From: Apus apus
Taxonomy: Eukaryota > Chordata > Aves > Apodiformes > Apodidae
Assembly: GCF_020740795.1 (NCBI RefSeq)
Contig: NC_067312.1
Coordinates: forward strand, 58,838,405-58,902,404
Direction: 5' to 3'
Length of the DNA stretch: 64,000 nt
This document shows, piece by piece, positions 50,601 to 62,266 of the stretch (its first letter is position 1; each line of letters begins with the position of its first letter). Position numbers and translations under genes: made by a program. The notes under the pieces are model-generated. The model worked only from the letters and a program-made list of their open reading frames with translations, was not told the DNA's origin and made no database searches.

Positions 50601-52739
50601 CCAGGAGCAGATGGTGGGGAGCTAATCTGGGACAGTCTCCCTTCTCTGTTTCTTCACAGAAGGTCTCTGACATACCCTGTCACAACCCTTCTCCAACAGT
50701 TTCCCCACTGAAGTCCCTGCTGTGGAAATCAGGGCCCACCAGAGTGAGATGAAGACTTCATTCTGTGCAGCCACTGAGGGCCAATGAACTGACCACAACA
50801 TATGAGGACCCTGCCAGGTCATGCACAACATCTACCTCGGCTCGCCCCTGATGCACCTGTCTTTCACTCCAAAACATCAGTTTCACTTCTGGAGATTTGC
50901 CAAAGCCTTCAGTTCACTTGCTCAGTCTCTGCAATACTGAAAACACCCATGTGCCTGAGCACCTGCAGCTCAGAGCACAGCACAGGGACATGCGCCATAC
51001 TCAAGTGTACACCCCAGAACACGGTGCACACAGCATTCAGGCATCTGGTTGTCCAGGCAGCCTACAGGCAAGAGAGAACTGCCCTTGCAGAAGCACCACA
51101 AACTGGTTCCAGAGACCAGCAGCCTGCCCAGTGCCAACCCACACAGAAAGAGACTCACAGAAACCTGCCACAGAGTCAGACAAGCCAAAATCCACTCATT
51201 AGCCAGCTACTATCAAAATGTAGCAGACACAAAAACATTAAAAATATTATCTATTACTGACATTTTCTGAGCAAGAAATCTGCTCAGAAGGGACAAATCA
51301 ACATACTCTAGAGACAGGCAGAAATTACCCAGAGAGGAAATAGAGAGTGAGAAACCCACCACATCTGGAGATACCCTAACCTGCTATCAGGAAATCCATC
51401 TGCTGCACAGACACAGCCAGCAACTGGAGGGATCAATGGGATGGAGGTGATGCTGCCAGGTAGTGATGCAGCTGGCACACAGGGGGCTGTGGTCTCACTC
51501 TTTCCCCAGACCTGCAAAACCAGCACACTCATGCAGTACTGCTTTGCCTCTGAGGACAAGAGGTGTGGAGGAGCTCAGGGCAGAGCTGGGGTACAGGTAG
51601 CAGAATTGCCTGGCTCTTTGTCCAATCATCTGTGCCAGGACCTTGTATTTTCCAGGGCTACGGCAGCTCTACAGAGATGTCAGGATTTGATTTGTTTCTA
51701 TAGCCTAATGCATTGAATGAATTTGAAATACCTCTCATTGATGGAGCTATAGTTTGTCTGCAATAATGCTAATTCACCAAACAACATCAGCACAGATGAA
51801 AACACCATGGTTTTGCCTTCTCTCCAAGAAGCAAACAGCTCCCTCTTGTCCTGCCTCCCAAAGATTAGCTCTGGAGTTTCCTGAAATGCTTACACCAAAA
51901 CATAAACCCCCTCCATGTTACTCCCTATCTCTGATCAAACCTGGAGAGATCTGAGCTCTCGAAGGAGGGCACAGCCATTGGGAGAACAAAGGGAACAGCA
52001 GGGCTACATAGGCTGCTCCTTTGTTAACGCTTTGTTAAGCGTTGGGAAGCTTAAAAGATAACCAACAGCCAACCTCACCACAAGTGTTCTCCGAATCCTC
52101 TGCAGAACTCACTTCCCTTGAGCACCCATGAGGCTAGAAGAGATTAAGCCTGTCCAGGTAATTTCCCTTTAAAGGGACTGCACAAACACTTTACCTTCTT
52201 AGGAGGTGTAAGTGAACAGGGGATCAGGAGCAGCCAGGATGCGGCGGGGCTGTTTTTCCAGGCTCCAGATGAGGACAAGGAGGGCACCACTCCCTGCAGG
52301 GTGAACAATGGGTGTTCCGCAAGACAGTGCACATAGCTGGCCTCTCCAGGCCACTGGCTACTTGTTTGCAAAGTGCTGTCATTATTACATATCCCTTTGC
52401 AGCCGCCTACCTTCGTCCCTGACAGAGCTGTGGCATCAAAGCCAGACCAGTGGGAAAAAGCTGTACTTTAAAAGCTCTGCTGCCTGAAAGTAAGACCTCT
52501 TCAAGGGCTTGCCCTGAAGAGGGAACTGGCACCAGGACACCCCACTGCCAGAGAGCATGGCTCAGATGTCATTCATGTGGCCGTCATCATGCTCTGTGCA
52601 AGATGGAACCTGCCCTGACATCAAGCACCCAAAATCCCCATGAACTGCAGCACAAAGGGGCCAAATTCAACCACTCACACACACGCAGGGCCCCAGATGA
52701 GGCTTCTCCCTGTAACATAAGCAAAGTCATCCAGATGCC
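47611..52739. other. CORO2A intron 1, block next to the CpG island
   Basis: Five kilobases of intron without a supported exon or repeat. GC content rises toward 52740. The short direct repeat GGCAGTACCACTT occurs at about 48717 and 48737. Confidence 0.55.
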
Positions 52740-53720
52740 ACACGTGCCACCCCCAGGGCTGGCCGGGGCTGCCGACTGCCACCCGCCTCAGGTCGCCAGG
52801 AAGCCCCTGTTGCTTCGTGCACGGGTCGCGGACCTCCGAGCGGGCCCGGCCTGCTGCAGACCCCCTCCCCGGGCCGGCGGGCTCCCCCAGAGGGCCGGCT
52901 CTCGGTTTGTCACTCTCCGCACAGAAGATCCCTCCTGCAGTTACCTGCAGGAAGAGCCCAAGGGCAGGGCGCTGCTGGGGAGCGGGAATCCTGCCCCGGG
53001 AGGGCGCGACCAGCACCGGCTGAACCGACTGCGGCCAGCGGGGAAGCCCCGCTCCCGCTCCCGCTGCCGCTGCCGCCGCACACGCCGGGGATGCCCGGGG
53101 CCCGCGGCACCTGGCGGCCCCTGCACCTCCCCCGGCCGCCGGTGCCCCAGGGCTGCGGGCGGCGGCGGCTCCGCACAAAGCGGGGTGGGGCCGGCGGGCT
53201 GCGGCATCCCCGCCGCACGGCGAGGGCAGCCGCCCTCCCGCCCGCCCCGCTCCGCTCCCCCGGCACCGCCGGGCTCCGCAGGCCCCCGGCTGTGGCAGGT
53301 GGCCCGCCCGGCCGCGCCCCCCCGTGTCCCGGCCCCAGGATCCCCCACCACTGTCCCCAGTCTCTTACCTTGGCGCTGGAGGCGGCGGTCCAGCAGAGCC
53401 GTGCCCTGCCGCGCCGAGCCCTCCTCGCCGTGCCAGCCCGGCCCTGCCCGCCCGCCGTCCCCGCCCCGGCCCGCCCCCTGCGCCGCGCCCCGCAGCCGGG
53501 AGGTGCCGGCGGAGCTCGGGGTTGCCCGCTGCTCCCTGGTGCGGGAGCCCCAGCCCGCGGAGCTCCTGGGCGCCTTCCCGGGGAGGTCCGGCAGAGCGGC
53601 TAGAGCCGACTCCCGGGCGCGATCTGCCGTGGGAAGCGTGGGGTTTGCTCTGCTGCTGCTGTGGGGACAGCCCCCCCGTACCCACAGCGAAGCACCTCTC
53701 CTTTCCCGGGGCTCGGGGAG
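52740..53720 (-). promoter_or_regulatory. CpG island, probable CORO2A promoter
   Basis: This kilobase is far richer in G+C and in CpG than any other part of the window. It carries several GC boxes (CCCGCCCC and CCCCGCCCC between about 53445 and 53500) and no obvious TATA box, as expected for a housekeeping-type vertebrate promoter. It lies immediately upstream of the inferred exon 1 donor of CORO2A. No gene start was seen on the plus strand, so a bidirectional role is open. Long open frames in this block are a side effect of its low A+T content. Confidence 0.75.
53369..53480 (-). other. CORO2A: Probable CORO2A exon 1 (5' untranslated)
   Basis: On the gene strand the sequence CGCCAAG is followed by GTAAGAGA, a strong donor lying inside the CpG island. 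It is the obvious partner for the acceptor of coding exon 2. There is no ATG on the minus strand over about 230 bases to the right of the donor, so the exon is best read as untranslated. The right end at 53480 is only a guess, placed at the cluster of GC boxes. The first intron would be about 36.6 kb long. Other first exons cannot be excluded. Confidence 0.6.
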
Positions 53721-56700
53721 GAAGCCTGTCTGGACCGATGTGTGTAGTTTCCCGTCACCATCACCGCTGCAGGTAGATCTCCCGGGTCTGTGCCTGGAAG
53801 TACAGTGTGAAAACTGGGTGTTTTCCTAGATCATCCTGACAGCATCAGGATTTTGCCATCGTCTGAGCAGAGGGTACCCACAGGCCTTGCCTCAGTTCAC
53901 AGAGCTGCTGAGGATGTGGTGGCACACCTTGGTCCAAGCACCAGGTACTGCTCCCTAAACTCTGCACACATTCCTGCAGCACAGTAATTAACATCCAAGC
54001 CTTAGCTAGCAGCCTCTGGCTGGCTCAGCAGACCCTAGTAGATGGAGAGACACTGGCTTATGTGGGCCCAATGCTGCAGAGCTTTAATGGATGGCAAAAG
54101 GCTCTAGAAAGCCTCTCAAGCCTGCAGAGAACACAGACTTTGGGGGTAGCTGGTACCTTTTGGCAGCACTACAAGCCCACCTGGTACCCCAGCTGAGGAA
54201 CTTGGCAAGTAGACAGCAGGACAGAAGTATTTCTAGGGAAGTAAATGCAATCTCTTGACAAGAGCAGTCCCACAGAATCCTTCGAGGCAGCTGAGCAGAA
54301 TTTCAGAAGCAATTAAGTGCGCCCAAGAGTGATCTCCAGCCTCATGTCTTGCTGCCAGGTGCCAGGCTGGGACAAACCTGGAGACTGGTGCAGTCGCAGA
54401 AGACACAGCTATTGAGAAGCACTGTCCATGAATGGAGCACAGGAAGCAATCCAGCTGCTTGACATGAATCGTGGCTGTTTGTGCAGCAGCTATCCTGGAC
54501 CTGTGCTGCCTACAGGAGATTAGACGAGTTCTGGAAATCCTCAGGACTCGGACAGCATGTGCTCACATCTTCAATATGCAGAAGTACAAGCAAGACACAT
54601 CAGGTGCTGATGCACAGATGATCTCCAGTGCTTCCTTTCAGTCACACTGTTCTCCAGCCCTGACTGAACCATAGAAGATTGCATGCAGAACTGACAGAGG
54701 GATGAGTATGTCTTTCTTGGAGGTTATAGGTGGGAAACATTTCTACTGCCTGCAGCCCTATCCGCTATAGGCTAGTTGTGTGCAAGTACTGTTCCTCAGA
54801 GCTGTTTCAGGTTCAGTAAAGTGAATGGTTTTGCTGCCCATTCCCCTTTGCTGTCCAAGACTTGGTGACTGGGACTGGTGCCTGTGCTAGGGTGTCCTCA
54901 GTGACTGGGGTGAACTCTGCTCTCTGGCTTCTTTCCTGGGACTTCTCAACTGGTAATCCAACAGCAAGAGCCTGACTAAGCAGCTGCTGCTGACAGCCTG
55001 TGACCATGGAAGTGGCTTGTGGAAAAGAGCACCCCCACACAACGCTTGTCCTGCTTTGTAAAGGGCCTCCAGCAGTCCCGCAGAAAACACTGTTGTTAGT
55101 GCATTCTGTTGAGACCCAACAGCAGAAGTTAGGGCAATGTGTGCTGTAACATTCTGCCATCCCACATCCTCAAGTTCCAGAAACTGGGCCAGAGGCAGGC
55201 TAATGTCACCTCTGGACATCTCTTCCCAGCCTGTGCAAATTAATGAAAAGTGGAAAGCTGCCACTGCCAAGCAGCAGAACTTGTTACGGAGGGGAGCCTG
55301 GCAGCAGTGCAATAAATCACCACCAGTGGCCCACAGCTAGTCAGAAACCAGATGCAGCACTGCAACCTGTGGCAAGCCACCGGGAAGAACAGAGCCAGCA
55401 CCTGCTATGGCTGCCCTGCGACGTAGGAGTGACATCAGTGTGGCTGCATCTGTGGTATCTGTGCAGCTGTGGATGTAAAGCACCTGTGACCTGGCTGGGG
55501 CCACTGACAAGGAGCAGGGTCCTGCCTTGCAGGGAGCAGTTGCAGAAGGGGATGACACAACCCTAGGAAGGGCATGACTGTTTTGCAGACACAATATCCT
55601 CAAGTAGGTTTAATTCAAAGCTTTGACCAGCACATAGCATGCTGCCTCTGCACTGAAGAGGAAGGAGGTGCTGCAGCAAGCACTGTTACTCTTGCTTCAT
55701 TCCAGCCTACTGTGCCCATAGTAGGTTTGGATGGAGCCACTTAGAAGAAGCTGCTAATGAGTTATACCCAATTAACATAACATATAACAAGAACTTCCCT
55801 AGTTCTTCCTTCTCCTGCTGTAATTATTTCCAGCTCTGCCAAGTCAAGATCACTGACTGTACCACCTGTACGAAAGCGAGTGGCACAGAACGGTAGGATG
55901 GAAGCTGGGCCCACACAACACCCACCAAATTCAGGGAGTGAATTAAAACACCATCGTGACGGCAGTGTCAAAACTAGAAGTCTTTTCAGAGTCTGTGGCA
56001 TTAACATTCCCTTTCAATGTGCAAGAGCTTTTATCACACTGAAAAATGTAAAACTATGGGAAGATGAAGCAAAAAAAGATGAGTTGTTTTTAATTTCCTT
56101 TTGGAACTTTTCCTCCCTGCAAAATGCTGACACAGACAATACATTTGTAATAACAATCACTTTATAAAATAAAAACTAAAGGTATTATTTTCAGCAGAGG
56201 GCTGCAATGTTGGGCTGAATTCTGTTTTTCCCACGGGACCTGGATACTTAATTTTACTTACCTTGGATGTTGCCTTAAATCTCAAAGCTTCCTACCAGCT
56301 TGATACCAGAACATGCCAAAGAGGTTCTCTATTATGAAAATTTGGCTCAAAACCAAAGCAGATACTGATCCACCAGCTGGAATCTCAAAGCCAGACTTCA
56401 CACTTGGCAGGAAGTCATCAGTTGATAACACAAAGAAATGAGAACTTCATCATACTGGTAGTGGACCATGCACCTAAAACAAGCATTTGGCTGCAGCAGG
56501 ACAGGGGACTCTACCCCAAGTGTGCTTGCCGTGGTTAGTGAGATCCTCTTTCACCCACTAACCTGCTGTGCTGCTTTCCACTCTGGAGAGATTTTGAGGC
56601 TGAGTAGAATGTGCACAGTGGTATTCTCACAATTTAGCATGAGTGCGGTCTGCAGCCTGTCACTGAACTCCAGGAAAAGAATTAAATTACTTCGGAGGAC

Positions 56701-59121
56701 ATTTAATTTTCTTAGCTCTACCAGTATGGCAATGTGGGAATGTGGTTTGTCTTCTTGCCCATGGCATGTCCCTAGCTCAGCCCCAATGATCTGTAAAGGA
56801 GCTCTTAGCACTGAGAAACAGCTGGAGAAGTCCCATCTTTGGCTGAGGCCACCAAAGTGAGCTCTTAAATGGGACAAGAGCCAGACCCAGGTCTTGTGTC
56901 TGTGATGGTAGCATGAGGCTGTCCAGGCTGCAAACTGGAGGAGAAACTCTGCCCTATGGGATAGCTGCTGCTACAGGGTATTGCTGTTGCTTCCTACTCA
57001 TGGGCAGTGCCTTGTCCTTCACCCTGGATAAGAACCTCAAGTTTGGGATAAACATTAACCCAACACACAAACAACCTCGCTGGGAACGCCTCTTTCCAGG
57101 ACAGCATGCCAGGATGCAGGAGTGGATCGAGTGTCTTTGCTGTACGCTAGTGCTTTTGCATACAAGCTGCAACATACAATGAGCTGTGGTTCAGACCAAA
57201 GATCCTTCCAGTCCAACAGCACCCAAGGGCCAAAAAGGGGTGAAGAACGGAAGCCTCCCAGCCTCTACTTATTTGCAGCTCAGGGATTTACTGAGCCAGC
57301 AGTGGCTTTGTGTGTTTGGCCACTTGCCACCAGTTTGTCCTCTCAAAACCATATAAATTCTTGGTGGCCCCAAAGTCCTGCAACAAGGTGATCTACTGAT
57401 TAATTGCACATTCTGGGGTGAGGGGGGAAAGTAAAAAATTGAAACCATGCTTTTTAAGACTGGAGCTGGCATTTCAAGGTTTAGATTAATGCAGAGACAG
57501 AAAGCTTAATTTAACAAGTAATGCTACACATACTTGTTAAAGTTAGCAAAGCAGAGTTAGCAAAGGCTAACTCTGGGGCAGAAAGACAGCTGCTTTACCC
57601 ACTGATCCCAACACAAGCAGAGGGAGCTACTGGGCTGCGCAACCAGGTCAAAATGTTTTCCAAGCACAACAGTCAGCCATGGCAGCACAAATTATACTTG
57701 TGCATTTAATGCAGGGGTCACTGAGTGATACTCACTTTAGTTGTTACAGAGGCCCAAGGCACTTGTGAAGACCTAAGCTAACCTCTGGGGCCAGCTGGCA
57801 TTTGGGACACAAGCTCAGTGCTTTTCAGTAGCCCTAAAGTTTGTAGAGCAGAAGGGGAGTAGGGCCCATAAGGATATGTTAGTGTGGCTCCAAGGTGCAG
57901 TTCTGCACAGGCCTTGCAGATATTCCTGAATCCACCACATTTTAGTAAGGAATGACCACAAGAGACTGGTTGCTGGTGTGATCAGAGGAAATGGTCCTCA
58001 GCAAATAGACGTGCAGAGCAAACCCAAGAGCTGGTGAAGACACAAGAGAAGTCCTTTGCTTCTGATTTTAATAAAAAATTACCTTTAAAATTTCCCATTA
58101 GAGACAACAGATTCATCCTTTAATCTTTTTAAGAAAAGTTTATTTTTTAATGGGTCATTATATGCAACATAGACCAATTTTTATTTATATACTGTAGACA
58201 TATGTCAGGCTATGATTTGGTCTAATAATGCATGTTTCAAATGCTTTTTTAATAAAAAAAATAAGGGTAGGATGGAATAAAGGATGATTAAGCTGTTGCA
58301 AGAGGCTGTAAGAAAGATATAATTGTATGGATACTTCTAATTTCCATGGTCTTGGTTTAAAATATAATGCCTTTCAAAAGTCCATAACAGTAGCAAAAAT
58401 CTGCATTTGTGTTTGTGTGCTCTCATGCACCATGAGTACATTAGATCAGTAATATAATCTCTAAATAAAAACCTTCTGCCTTTTGAGTTTCTCTAACTAG
58501 GTGGCACCATTTTAACCAGTGATTTTTTATTAATTTTTTTTGTAAGAGGTGGTAGGACTCCAGCAACATTTTCTTGTCCCACGCTTTCAATGTGTGCTGC
58601 TGCTGTCAGTGACATTCAGGAGGTCTACCTCGCTCTTGCCCATCTGTTCACTCTTCCCAAAACGTCATTTCCACTTTGATTACCTCTGTACTACATGGCT
58701 GGCCTCCACAGCTCTTTCCCAACTCAGGCTTTTTTAATTATTTGAAACTGGCTAATTTGTCCAGTTGTGCCAAAGGCAGATCTGAGGCAGACCATGTGTC
58801 TCAGGTGAACAGAGGCTGGTGCTGTTTCCACTGAAGTCTGTGATCTTTGCTACTGCCCACCTGGCTGAGAACACTTTGGTCTATGAATGTTCTTTTCCCT
58901 TCCTCTGCAAGCAGTGATGATTCTACACTACAAGATGTCTACAGGAGGAATCATCCACTAAATGGGCTTGGGTTCAAGGTCAGTCAAAAAACGTGGAGCC
59001 CTCCTTACAGTGGGTCTTCTGCACGCTGTCAGTGCCAGCACTGATGGCACACGTGGAATAAAGCACCACTCAGCAGGAAAGTGGGGCAGCCAGACATGGC
59101 ACCATGTTAGGGAAAAGATAT
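53721..59121. other. Intergenic region between CORO2A and TBC1D2
   Basis: No gene is supported on either strand. AT-rich sequence at about 58060-58330 has AATAAA motifs on both strands and could serve as a distal end for TBC1D2 transcripts. The CORO2A-proximal part at 53720-54700 is moderately GC-rich. Confidence 0.55.
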
Positions 59122-60429
59122 TTTATTTATCTGAAGCACCTGACTCATCCTGGGTCTGTGGAGGACTGAGCTGCACAAGCAGGGCATGCAGCCCAGGGGA
59201 TGGGCGAGCCTGGGAGGCAAGGGAGAAGGCTGTAAGACACCATTCCCAGAGGTAGGCAAGGCATCTCTGTTTCCTAGACCCATGGAGTCCAGCTCCTTGG
59301 TTCAGTGGAAACTAGTTTTTTTCTAAAGAGTATCAAGCCATCTTTTGCACAAAGCTAGTCCAAGTGGCTTGCAGGTTTATCCCCAGAATGCCATATTCCA
59401 TCAACATTTTAGATATTGGAAACTTCTAGAGAAAGGACCACCTCCCTCCCATAATAAATGTGAGTCAGAGACAGGGACATCAACACAGAAACCTGGCACA
59501 GGAGGAGCATAACTGCGAGGCAGAGAGAGATGGCCACACACTCATTCTAGCCAAGAGTGAGGTGATCAGAAGACCCAACTATCCTCAGCAGTCAGAATCT
59601 CCATAACACTGGGCCATGCCTGCAGCCAGGAAGCAGTTGAGATGAGACCTCCACTGCGGAGCAAACTCACCTCTGGGAGGCACAGTCTTGCCGGAGTCAG
59701 GCCAACTCACAGACACTCGCTCTGCTTAAAGCTAAGAAAAGAGGACAGGGAGCTCCCAGCATTTCCAAACCAGGCAACCACCGAAATAGACTGGAGAGGC
59801 AACTCTGCACTCCCACAGCTCTTTTCATTTGTCCCAGACTGAGTATCATATTAAGACCTCCTCCAGCTTCCAGAACTTCCTCAGGCCTAACATTCATCTG
59901 GAGAGTGTCATGACAGTAACTGCAATGTTAAACACAGGCTCTCCTGGCAGCCTAGCCCCTGAAGGCACCATGCCTTCAAAGACCTGTTTCCTTACTGACC
60001 AATTCAGAAGATTTAGGTACCAATGTGGGACTGCTCTTGGTTCATTCTTTCTGTTGCTTGTACTTGTATGACAAGATGTCTTTCAAGCCTTCATCAGAAA
60101 GGTAGAAGAGTGCTGCTCGGCTGTGTCTTTTGCACCATATCAACTTCTGTCATGGTACCTCAATTCATATTTCCTATAGAACTTCAGCTGTAACCCTGAA
60201 CCTCACAGGGCAGAGTGGGCTGAATGGGGAGAAATACAGAAAATGATAACACTCCTTTGACATCTTCCAATCCACTACAAAAGTCTGGCTTGGTCTCCAA
60301 ATGGTCATATACCTACAGGCCTGCTTCCTGCTGTGATCACCTTTCCCCCTCTGCTCCATCTCTTACAAGACAGTTGCTACTGAAGACCACCTGAAAGGCT
60401 AGAGGGGAAGTGATGAGGAACTGTTTTTG
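59122..60429 (-). other. TBC1D2: Probable TBC1D2 3' untranslated region
   Basis: The sequence left of the stop codon belongs to the last exon for an unknown length. The first plausible polyadenylation signal on the minus strand is an AATAAA at 59127-59122, which would give a 3' untranslated region of about 1.3 kb. The next such signals lie at about 58530 and 58140-58190, in an AT-rich stretch. No coding frame or repeat is recognised here. Confidence 0.4.
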
Positions 60430-60631
60430 TTAAATCTCTTCTTCCTCTTCACTAACAATCTCCTTCACGTCCTGAGGCCCCTGCTCTGCTCTCTCTTTTA
60501 CATAGGCTGCCTTGATCTGTTCCAGCTCACACAGCTCTGCCTCCAGCTCTTCCCTGTGCATTGACCGCCGGTTCCTCAGCAGTTTCATAGGGAAGGGGTT
60601 TAAGTCATTGAAGGCAATGTTCATCAGCTTC
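60430..60631 (-). CDS. TBC1D2: TBC1D2 last coding exon with stop codon
   Basis: The coding part runs from the acceptor CTATTGTAG to TAA at 60432-60430. The first base completes a split arginine codon. Then come KLMNIAFNDLNPFPMKLLRN, the end of the TBC helical domain, and a highly charged helix (REELEAELCELEQIKAAYVK) that may form a short coiled coil. The protein ends in an acidic run, SEEEEEI. KLMxIAFNDxNPFPMK is characteristic of TBC1D2 and TBC1D2B. Adjacency to CORO2A favours TBC1D2. The 3' untranslated region continues to the left. Confidence 0.95.
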
Positions 60632-61329
60632 CTACAATAGAAAAGACAGATCTGGTGAACTGATTTACTGGCTGGTAACAGATGGCAACAGATATGCCAA
60701 GTGCATCCTGGGGTCAGCAAAGAGTAGGACCTCAGATTTCAGCTCTCTGAGCCTGAAAGTCACCAAGCAGCAGAGACTTAACAGAATCTCAGGCAACTCC
60801 TTCTCACACAAATACCAACCCAAGCAACACTTTCAACAGCCTTACACCACACCACCTTTTAAAGTACCAGCATGCAGCCACCAGTCAGAAGATGGTGGGT
60901 CAGATGCCAATCCTGATGGCCCCTGGAGAAGGAATACTCCCAATTTTGAGCTCTTCTCAACACAGAAATCTTCATTTTAGACACATGTTGCTATTAAAGG
61001 CTGTGAGTGCTGCTGTGTTTCCAAATACTTCAGCTACAGCTGAGAGATATCCAGCAAGTGACAGCACAAGTTCCAGGTCCTGCAAAAAGAAGGCTGGCCT
61101 AGACTTAGTGTCCTGCTCTCCTTTTCCATGCCTTTGCCTGAGCCAAAAAGACTTTAAGTAAACACCATGAAGAGAAAGTCAAAATGAGATTAACTGATCT
61201 ATGTCTCATGGACCTGCCAATGTGCACGCAACTCTCTTAAGAGACTGGTCACAACTCTTTTTAGGTTGACCTAACAGGTAAACAAGTACAAACCCAGGGT
61301 GGAAGGTGGTTTAAAGCCCACAGTCCTAC

Positions 61330-61451
61330 CTGCCATCCATGATCATTCTTGTGAAAAAGCGTAGGTACTGGTAGATCTCCACACTGTCATGAATTCTTAG
61401 GATTTCCTCCTCATTGTATTTAAAAATGGCAAGAGCATAGCGGAAAATCAC
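61330..61451 (-). CDS. TBC1D2: TBC1D2 penultimate coding exon (TBC domain)
   Basis: The 122-nt exon has the acceptor CCTCCAG and the donor GTAGGA. It starts in phase 0 and ends with two bases of an arginine codon that the last exon completes. It encodes VIFRYALAIFKYNEEEILRI, then HDSVEIYQYLRFFTRMIMDG. This is the helical C-terminal part of a Rab-GAP TBC domain. TBC1D2 (also called Armus or PARIS-1) inactivates Rab7 and is recruited by active Rac1, which affects E-cadherin turnover and autophagosome maturation. The catalytic arginine and glutamine fingers are encoded upstream, outside the window. Confidence 0.95.
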
Positions 61452-62080
61452 CTGGAGGGTTGAAAGGTATTTGAGTTGACAAAGTCTTAGGCTGTCCAGG
61501 CCCTACTGGCATAAAACACAGGGTGGAACACTGCAGTACAGGCTGGACACTAGGCTTTTCCTGCTCTTCATAGGCTGCACTAGGGCAGGCCTAATGAAAC
61601 ACACAGCCAATCCCAAGAGAATGACCCACTGTAAGCTAATTTACAACCCCAGAATACACCAGGTCCTCTAAAAGGACGCCAAAGGGATTTTCCAAGGGTT
61701 GTCCAGTTCTCCTTATGAACAGGGGCAATGCAAGTCTCATGTTTTCAGATACTCTCTGCCCATCTTCTGCTCCCTGTATCTGTCATATCTCAGCTGTGTC
61801 CAGGTCACAGAATAAAGAACCCCATGGCCTGTCACGAGCTGTTTCACAGCAGGACTACCTAATTATCAGGGCTACTGTGCACAGAATCAGCGTATAAGTC
61901 TGCCTACTGGCAGGAAGTACATAAACACAGAGGCTGGGAGGCAACAAGGCACCCCTCCAAACAGACAGGACAGAGAACAGGCTCAACTCCACAGCTCTTT
62001 GATATGCATATGTCCATCGGCCTGCCATCATGTCACAGAGGTGGTGCAGATGGGAGGAAGGTCTAGACTGAGAGTTGTAC

Positions 62081-62266
62081 CTTAGTTCCCTCATACAAGA
62101 AGGCATCCCACACTCGCAGGAGGATGTCGCTGATGAGGCTGTCCACAAAGGCCACCAGAAACCAATTGAAGGTGATGAGTGAGACATCAATACTATACTG
62201 CTCAAAATGAGCCATGAGGCGAGGGAGCTTCTCTGACAGGAAGTCTTTGAAGACTCGCTGATCTAC
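62081..62266 (-). CDS. TBC1D2: TBC1D2 coding exon (TBC domain)
   Basis: The 186-nt exon runs from the acceptor AACTTTAG to the donor GTACAA, phase 0 on both sides. It encodes VDQRVFKDFLSEKLPRLMAH, FEQYSIDVSLITFNWFLVAF and VDSLISDILLRVWDAFLYEG, then TK. The TFNWFL and RVWDxFLYEG motifs are hallmark C-lobe elements of TBC domains. Together with the two later exons, 169 residues of the protein C-terminus are present. No further upstream exon was found up to the right edge, so the next one is probably more than 1.7 kb away. Confidence 0.95.

Larger units (their letters stand above)
1..53480 (-). other. CORO2A: CORO2A gene, 5' part (exon 1 to exon 8)
   Basis: This is the transcription unit of coronin 2A, read right to left. 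A non-coding exon 1 is inferred in the CpG island, and seven coding exons follow with GT-AG borders and matching phases. Together they encode residues 1-322: the coronin N-terminal signature and most of the seven-bladed WD40 propeller. The final blades, the C-terminal extension and the coiled coil are not in the window. CORO2A is preferred over its paralogue CORO2B because of AGGGAFLVIP and TGKLDPHYPK (CORO2B, as I recall, has a serine in the first motif and GRIEPNYPK in the second), and because TBC1D2 lies next to it. Known roles of the family member are focal-adhesion turnover through cofilin and actin-dependent release of NCoR corepressor. The right boundary is approximate because the transcription start cannot be read from sequence. 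Confidence 0.93.

Noticed and set aside
52450..53829. A 459-codon open frame on the plus strand across the CpG island
   Set aside because: The frame follows the G+C-rich block in which stop codons are rare, is rich in Pro/Arg/Ala/Gly, has no domain, and runs opposite to the inferred exon 1 of CORO2A. Other frames are open in the same block.
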